DNA of 64,000 nt from positions 103,553,087 through 103,617,086 of the forward strand of contig CM043966.1 in the NCBI GenBank assembly GCA_014529385.2. The letters run 5' to 3'. Within the stretch, counting starts at the first letter, position 1; every line of letters begins with the position of its first letter. Of the stretch, positions 11,390-22,452 are shown piece after piece. The position numbers were made by a program, and so were the translations under genes. This stretch comes from Adiantum capillus-veneris. Its lineage: Eukaryota > Streptophyta > Polypodiopsida > Polypodiales > Pteridaceae. The notes under the pieces were generated by a model. The model was not told where the DNA came from, did not search any database, and saw nothing but the letters and a program-made list of their open reading frames with translations.

Positions 11390-12727
11390 CACTAGGTTGC
11401 TAATGGGACACTTTTATGTCGAGGGACACTTTTATGTCCTGTTAAGTGACCATTTTCCTTGAATTATGTCAAGAGTTTAAAAATGGATTTTGAGGTGCTA
11501 TCTATCTAGAAAGTTGTCTCGTGAGCTGAAAAAAACTCGACATTTTTTTGGAACATCAATTCCATCTTTAACATTGTCCTTGCACAACATTTCACAACCT
11601 AAACTCTGTGAAAAAACGGGTCCTGTTTTTGGCTTTTTTCAACTTTTTGCAACTATACCACTGTAGAATTCATGTTTTTGAGGTCTATAATGCTAGAGAA
11701 CTATCTTTAGTAGTCCTCAACATGTCCTGAAGCTTCTAGGGAGAAATAAATATTAAAGTTGTAAGTTATGACCAAATTACAAAAATTGTCAAATCCTGTT
11801 TTTTAGCCAATTTTAGCTCTTCTATGATTTTTTTAGTGGATTTCATGATATCCAAATGCATTTTTTATTTTCTATGTCGCATATTGTAACATAAAGCTAA
11901 CATTCCTTGAGTTTTGGGGCACCTAATACCCTATTTTGCATAGTACAGAACGATGGTTGGTTTTTTCAATTATAGAAGAAAACAAAACATTCTAGTATAT
12001 CAAGTATAGCTTTCTCAATATTGTTAGTTTCTTGTGACAACTACATGCATTTTGTAGGTAATAACCATATATAGTCATAAGGATCAAATTTGGCTAGATA
12101 TTGAATATTTTCTATGGGATTCTACAACTCATAATGTTGAACCCAGTTTTTTTAGGTTTGCTGTATTTAACACTTCATCTTTGTCCCCAAGATTCCCCTT
12201 GGTAAGATATGTATTATTCTTTTGACATGCTCCATGGCTCCTTATGAACATAAAGGAAAATAGGGAACTAAGAAAACATGCATATATTATGTGTATTGAG
12301 CATGGCTATAGAAACTTTGATGATAGGTTTGCAGAATGGTAAAAATTCAACTTTTTTGTACCTATTTATTTTGGCAAAACAAAAAATAGTGAGTGAGAAG
12401 CAATCATATGTTCTGATCACCAACCCATTGAAGTTAACTAGGGAATTTATCTCAAGTCCTACAAAAATCCCTAATCTTATTTTTATGCAACAAAACGTAA
12501 GAAATGACTGTTTTATGAAAATTCACTGGTCCATCAACTTTGGAGGCTTGGTGTGACCAAAAGATGAGAAATTTTACAAGTTTTTTATTTTTTCCATGTT
12601 TAGCAGGCCTTGAACTATAACCTCATGAAAGGATTTTACAAAATGAGTGGATCTACTATGGTTTTGGAGGTTTTTTTCAAAACCCTAAAAGGACACTTTT
12701 ATGTCCTGTTAGGTTACCAACCTAGTG
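11390..12727. mobile_element. Non-autonomous TIR DNA transposon, 1338 bp
   Basis: The ends are imperfect inverted repeats: CACTAGGTTGCTAA on the left and, in reverse complement, CACTAGGTTGGTAA on the right. TTAA flanks both sides (11386-11389 and 12728-12731). The matching position in the right arm (near 63836-63844) has a single uninterrupted CTTTTTAATGG, the empty site. The duplication may be TTAA, or TA if the repeat starts one base earlier. Near-palindromic GGACACTTTTATGTCC copies sit close to both ends (11414-11440, 12689-12706). No transposase frame is present. The CACTA start recalls CACTA elements, but the 4-bp TTAA flank does not fit their usual 3-bp duplication, so I leave the superfamily open. 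Confidence 0.82.
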
Positions 12728-14309
12728 TTAATGGACCCCACTTGCATATGGGTGAAATCATGTTAACGTGTCACGCTTTTTGTGCTAGTAAGCATTTTCA
12801 AGTTAGCACATCTTAAAAAGGTTGGGCATCTGGTAAAAGTTTACGGTAAATTTTTTACAAATGATATCAAAATTTGTCAGAGATTGTACATTTGGATTCC
12901 TTGTTTTAAGAGCTTTCTATTGATATATCATACGTCATAGATCTTGGAGATGTAGCTCATGTTATTATACTAGTAAGCATATGTCAAAATTGTGCTGATT
13001 AGCATTTTTCGGGGCATGAAAAAGTGTGACACATTAACATGCTTTCACCCATCTTCAATCCCATTTGGTTGCATGATGTGCGTCTTGTTTACAAGATACT
13101 TCTCATTATGTCGAAGATGTATTCTAAGAGTTGAGCTACATTTGATTTTCTTGTTGCTATGGGCCCCTTAGAAATAGATTGAGTTGCTCTTGAGTGTTTA
13201 AGGTGAACACTAAGCATAGGGAAGCCCTATGTAGCTTTAGCTTAGGAATTTCTTTTGCATGTGAAATTTTCCATTCTCATTACTATGAGAAGCGTCATGG
13301 TAGAGATGGTGACAGAGGCCAACCAAGGTAAGCAAAAGTATCCCCTCGTATAGAAGTGCAAGTGTACGATAGGCACTATATCTATCTAGACCCCAACCGT
13401 TATTGAAGAGAGCTCTTATCATTCTTTGGTAGCTTTGATGTCCTCAAACTTAATCATGTAGATCTACTTCTCCTTTTCAAGATCACAATGAGAAGTTTGC
13501 ACATAGCTTCCTCTTCCATAAAGTGATCTTAAATTAGCATAGCTCCACAAAGAGGAGCCAGCTACCAAGATAAACAGGAGGAGATAGAGACTCTTCTGGA
13601 GACCCCAAAGAAAATAGATAAAAAGCTGAGATCTAGCTCTCAACAACTTTTTACATGCTCGAACTCCTCACACAAGCCTAGTACATGATCACCTCTTTTA
13701 GATAATATAATTTCCTTCACTACATTGCTCTGATTGAAAATGCATTTAAAATCGCATCAAAATCTTCCAACATTATCTCCCCCAAGCATAGCTTGGCAAC
13801 TTATGAATATCACAATGCACAAGGGCCCTTACTCAATGCTCAAAAAATCGAGCCAAGATCATCTTCCATTAAGCAACAAAGCGTCCTTGAAGGTCTTAAA
13901 ATACTTTCTTGATCTGCACAACCTAGAAGAGCTATATGCACTCCACTGCTTTCGTGAAATAGAAGAGTATGTCATTTGATTGCTTTGCAAAAATATCTAA
14001 TTGACATGTAAACATGCCCAAGTGTTGCTCGTCAAGAAATTTGCATCTCAATAGTTATGTGTGGGATGTGCCCAACTGCGTGTAGTACTGATGATGCCTA
14101 TTTACTTTCATACATGTAGCACTAGAGTCTCTTCATTCTATAGGAGCTAGAGCCCCCTCTATCCTGCACAAGCGCTTTCTATTCATGAGTGCAACTTACT
14201 CGTCATCGATTAGGATAAGGGCTTTAGTAAGAATATCCATTATTGATTTCAAAGTTTCACTCCTAGGCATACCTATACAATCATGAGTCCTCAAAGACCA
14301 ATTACTCAA

Positions 14310-14638
14310 AAGGGAATTGGGACGACCTTGGGTGGTAGAAAGGTGATAAAATTTTTTAGCCCTTAGAACATTGTAGCCCAAAATGCAATTGCATTCTACC
14401 TCTCAAACCCATATTTTTAAGTGAAGTACCACTCAGATACATTTTGAAGGAGATTCTTCATAACACTTTGCACCCAAGGAAGATCAACACTCTTATCACA
14501 TACATTCTTAAAATCTCAGCATGCATATGACTTTGCTTTCCCTCATCAGTAGCTATGAATCTAGCATTGGATATCAAGATCAACACATACATCATTGCAA
14601 ACAACAAGATACTTTTTATGCTATAATTATTCTAGTGC
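14310..14638. repeat. Diverged direct repeat, copy 2
   Basis: Partner of 10715-11040. It ends exactly where the reversed A-LTR remnant begins (14639), so the A element inserted at or beside its edge. Read on the minus strand it holds a frame with CIGMPRSETLKSIMDILTKA that I do not recognise. Confidence 0.55.
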
Positions 14639-14730
14639 TGTAACATTTAATGCACTAGTAACTTGTGTGTAGTGAAAATTGATAACATAGTGACAATCTC
14701 ATTAAGAACAAGTTTCTAAGAAGCATAGAG
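14639..14730 (-). repeat. Reversed remnant of chromovirus A LTR end
   Basis: Reverse complement of the last ~90 bases of the A LTR (compare 1216-1307 and 61839-61922), beginning TGTAACATTTAATGCACTAG. It ends with TAGAG, the reverse of the CTCTA target site, directly against the LTR of B. This proves the left arm is a copy of the B/A junction on the right. Confidence 0.88.
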
Positions 14731-15650
14731 TGTTTGGCCGATGAAGCAATGGTCTCTAGAGAAAGAGTCACATTTTTCAGGGAATCTACATTTTTATGGA
14801 AATCTCCTCCTTTGTAAAAGAGCTTCTCTAAGCCGAGAACTTGTAAAGAAATTTTTGATTATTTTTTTGAGAGCATTTGTATAGTGGAGATCTAGTTAGA
14901 AGTTTAGGACTTTTTGGCCGGACAAACCATTTGTAAAGACCTAAACTATAAAGGTTAGTTTTGTAAGTTTGAACACAATCCTCTTTTATCACAAGTTTTG
15001 AAGAAGACAGTGTACATTTGAGAGCTCCCTCTTGCTCCAACTTGTAATCTTCGCTATTGTGGCTACGGTAGTCCGAATTCAGATTTGTTTATTGCATTGT
15101 GTTTCTCTTACTTTTCTCTTCCATTCAAGTGTAAGCATTCAAGATTCGGTGTAGGTGTTCAACTATGCGTTTGAGACCTTAAATCGTTGTTTTGAGTGTT
15201 TAAATGCGTGTTTTATGTTGTTTTGACCCTAAGAGAGACTTCAGGGACCCTAAAACGACCCTTTGGGATCATCTGTTCACTGTTTTTGCTGACTTTGGGA
15301 TGAACGATCACGATCCATGTACCTCTCCAAAATGTTGTGATAGTGATAGGATAGATTCTAAATAGTCCCCTGTAGCTCCCCTTCAAGTTTCGTGCGAATC
15401 CAATATAATTTGCATGGTAAACGGGCATGATGACAGTAAAGCTGTGTAGAAGGACATAGGCAGATTACTTGTCTTTAGTGTGTATGATTTTCTTGCAGAG
15501 TTAGTAGTTGCATCTCATTGATTTCACTTCATTAGGAATGACACCCTAGTGAGTTTCCATGCCTCATCCTGGTCGCTTCCCTTATATTGATATTTTATGT
15601 TGATGTGTGAGAGCTATGCTATGGACGTCCGTCGCGGCGACACGCAAACA
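14731..15650 (+). repeat. LTR of element B, inverted-arm copy
   Basis: A 920-bp LTR in plus orientation from TGTTTGGCCG to CACGCAAACA, followed by the primer site, so it is a 5' LTR. It matches 8578-9503 and 60914-61838 in reverse complement. Confidence 0.9.
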
Positions 15651-15651
15651 T

Positions 15652-15669
15652 TGGTGCCGCTACCGGGGA
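15652..15669 (+). other. Primer binding site of element B
   Basis: TGGTGCCGCTACCGGGGA follows the LTR after one base. It resembles the TGGCGCCGTTGCCGGGGA site used by large plant Ty3/gypsy lineages (Athila/Tat group). The right-hand copy at 60891-60912 reads TGGTGCCGCTGCCGGGGAATGC on the minus strand. Confidence 0.85.
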
Positions 15670-17415
15670 ATGCACCTTAGGTGATGAGTGACTGAGTGCC
15701 CAGATAGATTCCTTAAAAGAAGATCAACCCACAAATCCATTTTACACCTCAGTTATGCTGCTAGACAGGGGTTAGAGTTTAGTGGAGTCTAGAGTCAGTG
15801 GACCGGCTAGATCCTCTCTTAGGAGATTTAAGGAGTTGTGAGTGAGAGTGTTCAAAGCATTTTTGCTCTTCAATTTCTCTAATTCGATTGAGTACTGAAA
15901 TCTTACCCGAAATCCGTCTTGTTTGTTTTGTTTGATTCATTTCTTTATGTTCTTTCATTTCTGTACTTAGGAGTAGGATAAGTAATTCGCATTCCAGTCA
16001 GATTTGGGGCAAAAGTTAGAGTCGAGAAACCAGGAAACCATAACTTTGGCAAAAAGGCCATAAGACTCTGAAATTTATAAAATCTGACCAAACAAGGTTG
16101 ATATTGATTCAAATCACCAAGTGGTAGCACAAAACACTGTAAAACACTTGTCAGAGGGAGCATACTAAATTTCATCAGATTTGGCTCATGTACTATGATC
16201 GCGATCGGTGTACCTCTATGGCAGAATTGGACTAGAATCGTTGTGTGCCTTCCTGATAAGATTCTAAACAAGTTTGTCTAAAGCAACCACACCCAGAAAC
16301 ATCAAAAATCAAGAACATCAGGCTACTTGGGCAAAACTAGCCTAACAAACCCAAAAAGTGCAAAATCTTGGATTTTAGTGATCCAAATGCTAAGTGAATG
16401 GGGAAATAGCCTCAGAACAACTTTGCCAACAAGCACACCAAAATTGGTCTGATTTGGCCTTTGTACTAAGATCGCGATCGGTGTACCCAAGTGCCAGATT
16501 TTGACCAGATTTCATTTGTGGGATCCTTAGGTGTATATAAACATAAAAGTATACAGGACCTGCAAGAGCAATAAACCTCAAAATACCTGTCAAACCATCT
16601 GAGTATTGATCCAAGTCAGAAATTGATATAATGACATAGAAATTGATTTTCATCAGGATCATATACATCAAATTGGGTATAGACTATACGGAGAGAGATC
16701 CTGTACACAAGACAACCCCTCATATCCCAAAACAAACACCAAAATCAAGTCAAACTGACAGATTCGAGAAAACAGACCCTTCCAACCAAGAACTGGTAAA
16801 AGTTTGACTTTTTGGGGTTTGAATACAAAATTATTTGGTGGGTAGCCTTAAAATAGCCTAGTGAACAAGCTAGTGAAGTTTCATCAAAATTGGGCATTGT
16901 ACTAAGATCGCGATCAGTGTACCTCTGTGCTAGAATTGACTCATTTTTTACCTGCTCATAGACCTAGACTATTTAAGATATCAGGAGTTGTCAAAACCCA
17001 AATTGGACATACTGTCAATAATTTGCAAGAAAAATTGTGTTGAATCCGTTGACAGTTGGAATGATACAGTGATCTCATAGCCATCAAGTGTATTCATTTG
17101 CAGAGACTGATCAAGTAACAATCCATGCAGTCGTGAGAGTTGGAAGATCACTGCATCTCCAGGTAAGAGGTTTGGATTCAATCGGTAAATTCCACTTTCT
17201 TCATGTTTTTGAGATCGGGAAAACAAATCAACAACCAACACTGAAATTTAGCGGATCAAGCAAGTGTTTTATCAACGGAGGAGAGTGTAAACCAAGGTGT
17301 AGTACGACAGTTAGAGATGATCCTTGAAAGAAGTATTTCCGATACTTCTTCAGAGAGATCTTATGAGTATTTCATGGAACACTTGGTACCTTTAAACCTA
17401 AACGAAAGAGAAAAC
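15670..17415 (+). other. Long leader of element B
   Basis: About 1.75 kb without convincing coding sequence. The first ~170 bases match the right arm (60700-60890 reversed) and then the two copies diverge. A phrase around AAGATCGCGATCGGTGTACC recurs near 16196-16214, 16469-16488 and 16906-16924, so part of the leader is a diverged tandem array with units of roughly 270-440 bases. Confidence 0.65.
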
Positions 17416-19745
17416 ATGGCAGAACCGTCAAACCCTTCGGCCACAATGAAGCTATTGTTCATCAAGTATTAGTCTGCGAACAATCAAGGTGCCAAGATCT
17501 ACAAAGATGGTATGGACCGCTACTATGTGAAAATAGAAGATAGACCAAGTGAATTCAAGGACTTAGTGCTTGTGAGCTATAGCGGAGATAGGTACCTAGA
17601 TGATGAAGATATCATGTACTTGGTAGTCCGGAATCATAACATTGTGGACAAGTGGGGATTGATGGGCACGAAAGCCAAAGTAGATGAGGGACCTGAGGAG
17701 AAAGCACCAACAATGAGATTCCCTAATGCGAGGTTAAGGTGAGAAAATGAAACTTTGAGAGTCAACACAGACAACGTCTACTTGGAGCTATACAAGTATA
17801 ATAATGGAGAGCAAGATCTCTATTATAGATGCGAGGAACTCTACGTCGAAGAGTTGACACAGTGGAAAAGACTTTATGTCTTCACCTACACAGAGGGATC
17901 AGAAACGAAAATCATCGCATACAACAAATATGGAAGACGATACGTAGCAATCGATAAAAAGGAGTTGGAAGGATATACGTACTTTGGGGGACCACTCCAC
18001 CAGTATTATGTCACTACAAGCCCACGGCGACCAGCACTTACAAATGTCATGCCAGACCCGATGGCAACAGGTGGAGAGAGGACTCAAGTAGCTGATTCTT
18101 TCAGTCAACCTCAATATTCTATGCCAAACCCCATGGGAACACTACATCCCAGAGAGTCAATGGCTACGAATCGTGGTAGTGCGGTTCCTATCTCTACACA
18201 TACCACAGTAGGTCCGACATTCATAGCCACACCATCACATTTGCCTCCTAGTAGTAGATTCGTGGCAGGGGAGCCAACGAGAGCAACCCACGACATCCAT
18301 GATGTATGAGAATGATTAAGTCAAGACACGGGAGCATTGAGATTGGTCATGGACCATAGACGAATGAGGCCATCCCAGGTAGCGAAGTGCATGCCAAAGA
18401 AGTATAGCAGATCAGGGGATCCATATGCCCATGTGTCGCTCTTCAAGCAAGTCTTAAGAGCAGAGCAAATCACTGATTTCCATACTCAATATGAGGGATT
18501 CAGACTGACCTTGGAAGGGACAGCCTTAACATGGTTTCAACCTTTGAACCCTGAAACTTGTCCAAATATCGAACATGCATTCCGGGAGTTCGCAGAAGAA
18601 TTCTCAAAACGGGGTATAAAGCATAATATTGTATCTTAGATATATGCTTTTAAACAAAAGAAGAACGAAAAAGTGAAGGAAGCATCCTTGAGATTCAAGC
18701 AGTACATTGAGAGGTGCCCAAGGAGAGAATTACCGTAGGACGAGAGATTGTTTGTGCTCTTCATTGAAGGACTTAGAAACGAAACCTTGAAAAAGGACCT
18801 TCACTTGAAAGCCTGTAGCACATTTGAACAGGTTACAAGGGAAGCGTTATATCTTGTTGATAACTGCAAAGCATATGGGGAAGTGTCAGAGGATACTAAT
18901 TCAGTAACCAGTGGCTCTTCATCTATTAAGAGTGAACCCTCTACCAAGAAAGATGCTCAGGCTTCTTTGATGCCGACAGCTTACCAAATGAGAGAGGAAG
19001 TAACAAAGAGAATGCAGCAACATATGAGATCAAATCCGGTGATGAGACAGTCTCAGACGAGGAAATGTGACATATGTGGGGGGGATCACCCGATGTCGTG
19101 GTGTACACAACAGTCGAAAGCACAAGTTGCGAATGGAGGAGTACTGAAATGGTGCGCCATAGAGAAAAAATGGACAAACCATGGCATGGTAGAGTGTTTT
19201 TACAACAAAAACTATGTGAGAGAAAGGCCGTATGGACCTCCAGCAGGACCACCCCTACCACCTCTCCCAAGATATCAAGTTGGGCCAAATGTGAATATGC
19301 TAGCAGGAGCAGACATACCTCAACCTGTGTTGGGTCAACAACCTCCTTTACCACATGAAAATAGGGCCATGATTAGGTATGCTTAACCTTAGGAAGCATC
19401 ACCAGGATCAAATAATACACCTCAAATTTCTTATTACGAGGAACCGAATGAGCCTTACATAACTGAACCTGAACCACAAATGTACGCAGACGAAGCCTAT
19501 CAACCGTGGGGAAATAACAAGGGTATGGCACCACCAACGTATGTAGAAAAACCTTCGAGGGATCAATATTTGGTGGACGAAAGAATGCTAATGTTCATTG
19601 CGAACCAGAACTGCAAACCAAGAGGATATCCTAATAGGGTGGGACAACCTATGGGACCACCTCCTCAAAATCAACCACCAATTGGACCGTGCTATAATTG
19701 TGGAAGTACATATCATTGGGAGCGTAGTTGTCCATTCAAGGTTTT
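17416..19745 (+). pseudogene. Gag of element B, degenerate
   Basis: Starts at ATG 17416 (MAEPSNPSATMKLLF). One frame can be followed to 19745 with isolated stops near 17470, 17740, 18308, 18637, 18736 and 19384, as expected from point mutation. The capsid-like core contains HVSLFKQVLRAEQITDFHTQ and TWFQPLNP (about 18430-18550), then FIEGLRNETLKKDLHL (near 18755). Two zinc knuckles are seen: CDICGGDHPMSWC at 19066-19104 (CX2CX3HX4C) and CYNCGSTYHWERSC at 19690-19731 (CX2CX4HX4C). The N-terminal ~290 residues (YYVKIEDRPSEFKDLVLVSY) are not a standard Gag part that I recognise. It lies 1.75 kb after the primer site. Confidence 0.8.
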
Positions 19746-22452
19746 GTGACGGGTGTGGTGTGAATCACTTACTACCAGATTGCCCAAGGAATCCGCACAA
19801 CAAGGGAAAAGAAACTATGAATATTGTGGGGGTGTTACCAAGTGCGAGCAGTAGATCAGAAACCAAACCCATGATCCAAATCAATGCGGTAACCAGAGCC
19901 CAAGCCAAGGACTTAGAGAAAAACAAGCCATTGGAGAAAAGGTCGAGTTGCCAATACCCACAGAAAACGAGAGTTTATCTGTGAGAACACAGTGGAAATC
20001 CTGGAAGGTGAAACAAGACAGAATGAAAGCAAGAAGGATAAAATCCCAAATTGCCATGCAAAATGAATTACATGAAACGAAAGAGCAACTGAAACAAGAG
20101 AGAGATAGTAAAATTGTTGAGGACAACAACAAGCCGAGGAAAGCATCCTTGGGGGGATCAGTCTTGGTCGAGAAAGTGCTAGAGCCTTTAGATGCTCTAT
20201 TACAAGCGTATGAAGCAAGGCTAAAAACAAACCAAACCTTAGACCATAGATGGTTGACTTATCCTCAAACCATAAGTGGAAACGAAGTGTTTGGAAATGT
20301 GTATACACCTTATTGAAACAGCGCAGGCATTGATGGAACCTAATGCGATTAGAACCCCAGAACAAGAAGTGCTGATTCACAAAGAGCGAGAAAAACTGAG
20401 GATCGATGAATTCGAACAAGTAAACGGACCCAAGCCTGAAACTATATTGTTATTGGATCACCTAGTGGTGTCGAACACCACTGATGATGCTAAGTCAATG
20501 ACTATAATGCCAATTTTGGAAGTGGAAGAACCATGGCCACAATACTTATGGGAAACGATTAGAAATAGAAAGAACGGAAGCGCGACGTTACAATCTGCAC
20601 CGATTCCTGAGGTTAACATGGACAACGAATTTTATCCAGGAGATATACAATCGTTGTATATTGGAGATGCAGGAATGGAGGTTTTGATGGAAAGCAAAGC
20701 TCAATCCCTGAAAACCCTACCTTCATTTATAGGTGAACACGATGCACAATCGGAGATAAGATTAGTTCCATCCCAGATGAGAGCTATTCCACAAATGATT
20801 GAGTCAAAAAGTCTTCAAGAGATGCTGTTGACACCTGTACATACACAATCACATTGTCAGAACTCTTGAGAGTTAGACCACACTTATGGAAATACATGGG
20901 AAAACATTTGGAGAACAAAGGAATAAAGATACCTCTTCAGACAAACCCTACAGTAGAAGAAAAGAAACGGGAAGGTCAACCCAAAGCCCAACCTGTGCCC
21001 ATAAACAAGGTCGGAGATTACTATGAACGTGAGAAAGGTAATACAACCTTACCTATCGAATATGAGGATATAAAGACGATAGCTATTCTACACAGTGGAG
21101 TGGGAGTTGTGATTGCTACAAAGCAAATCTGGGAGAAATAGGACCATCCAGCTCTTAGAAAGATGAGAAAGAAACTGCAACTCACAGATGGGTGTGTGGA
21201 GAGATTATTGGGAGTCCTTGACCAAATAGTTGTAACTTCGTGTGGAATTAACTATGAGCACACCTTTGCCGTGGTAGATTTCAGAAAAATAAACAACTTT
21301 GACATTATTTTGGGGCGACCTTTTATGCGTCAACTCAAAATGATACAAGATTGGGGGTACGACCAAATTTACCTAAGGCATGAGGAGCTAATAACGAAAA
21401 TCAACATGAAGGATCACAGCTATAGAGACATTGCAAAAACACCAGTGCAAGAACTTGATGCAACCACAGTGAATGGAAAAGAAATACCTGCGTGGTTACA
21501 AACAAAAGCACATGTCTGGATGTGTGGAGCATCTGATTGTGGAGACTTAATCAAAGAGGAATGTGTGTTGGAAAGGTCAGTAGAAGACGAGGCTTATCTC
21601 CGAGAACCTTTCCCTGAACATTTATTTGAGCCATTTGGGTGGACTCAAATATTTTCAACCTTGGATGTATGTGTTAAAGAATGCACGCCTATAAATTTTT
21701 GCGACAATGAAGGATACGACCTAGTAACGTTGCAAATGGCTAGCGTCATCCTCTAGTCAAGATCAGATAGCGAGGAACAAGAAGAACCACTACGTGAGAC
21801 TGAGTGTAAAAGAATATTTGATGAGATATCTATAATGGACGATAGGAATCGAATAGAGGAGGAATTCACAGACTTATTAAGCGATGACCTTCCATCACTG
21901 GGTGATGAAATCCAAATAATAGATTCTGATGACGAAAGATCAAGTGGATCAGAGATGAATAGGAAGTATATGTCGAGATCGGACAGGTTTTACGAGTTTC
22001 CTAACCAAAAATCTAGTCGACAAGAGCGGTATAGATCAAAGAGAACAAGGAAATCAAGAGCGAATAAGCATTAATCCATGCCTCTTGTCAATGACAAAAC
22101 GGGATATCTAAGGCTTGTAAAAGCTGACGATTGTGTCAAAGAGAAGGTCACTAGACAATTTATCAAAACTAAACCATGGAAAAATAACAAGAAGAACAAG
22201 CGTGAAAAGCAAACAACTGAGACACATAAGGAGGGGGAAACAGGGTCTAGAATGACCAAACCAGAGTAGAATAAGCTCAAACAGACCCGCAAAGACATAT
22301 GGACAATTGAAATGGAAACAGATTAGGACACGAATTATGACAAGATGGATGTGCCTTCCCATTATAAGAAGTATACCATACAAGATAGAAAAATTATAGT
22401 GCAACAACCGATGAGAGAATTGAAGGAACGTGGTACACCATACGACTAATCT
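19746..22452 (+). pseudogene. Gag end, linker and protease of element B, degenerate
   Basis: A third zinc knuckle (CDGCGVNHLLPDC, 19745-19783) lies one frame away from the second, marking a frameshift near 19740. More shifts fall near 19960, 20300 and 20860. A Lys/Glu-rich stretch (20000-20130) could form a helix. The protease segment reads AILHSGVGVVIATK (about 21091-21132): the family D-S-G has His for the catalytic Asp, so it is inactive. NNFDIILGRPFM (about 21294-21330) is the usual protease C-terminal part. The tail to 22452 is acidic then Lys-rich (21835-22270). No reverse transcriptase follows, so the element is truncated here or continues outside the recognisable part. Confidence 0.75.

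Larger units (their letters stand above)
11225..14638. repeat. Left arm of large inverted duplication (flanking DNA)
   Basis: This matches, in reverse complement, 61923-64000 at the right end of the window, and the match reaches base 64000, so the right arm runs on. Identity by eye is about 90 percent. The only large difference is the insertion at 11390-12727. I recognise no gene. A minus-strand frame (13237-13422; GLDRYSAYRTLALLYEG) and a plus-strand frame (13734-13979; HLPLSNKASLKVLKYFLDLH) are both conserved in the other arm. The inverted homology continues rightward through the LTR of B to about 15840. Confidence 0.88.

Noticed and set aside
11390-12727. Assignment to the CACTA superfamily
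   Set aside because: The ends start CACTA, but the flank is TTAA (or TA) rather than a 3-bp duplication, and no transposase is present.
19881-20419. Minus-strand 168-residue hydrophobic frame, possible membrane protein
   Set aside because: Antisense to the Lys/Glu-rich gag linker of element B; antisense of such codons gives Phe/Leu-rich frames.
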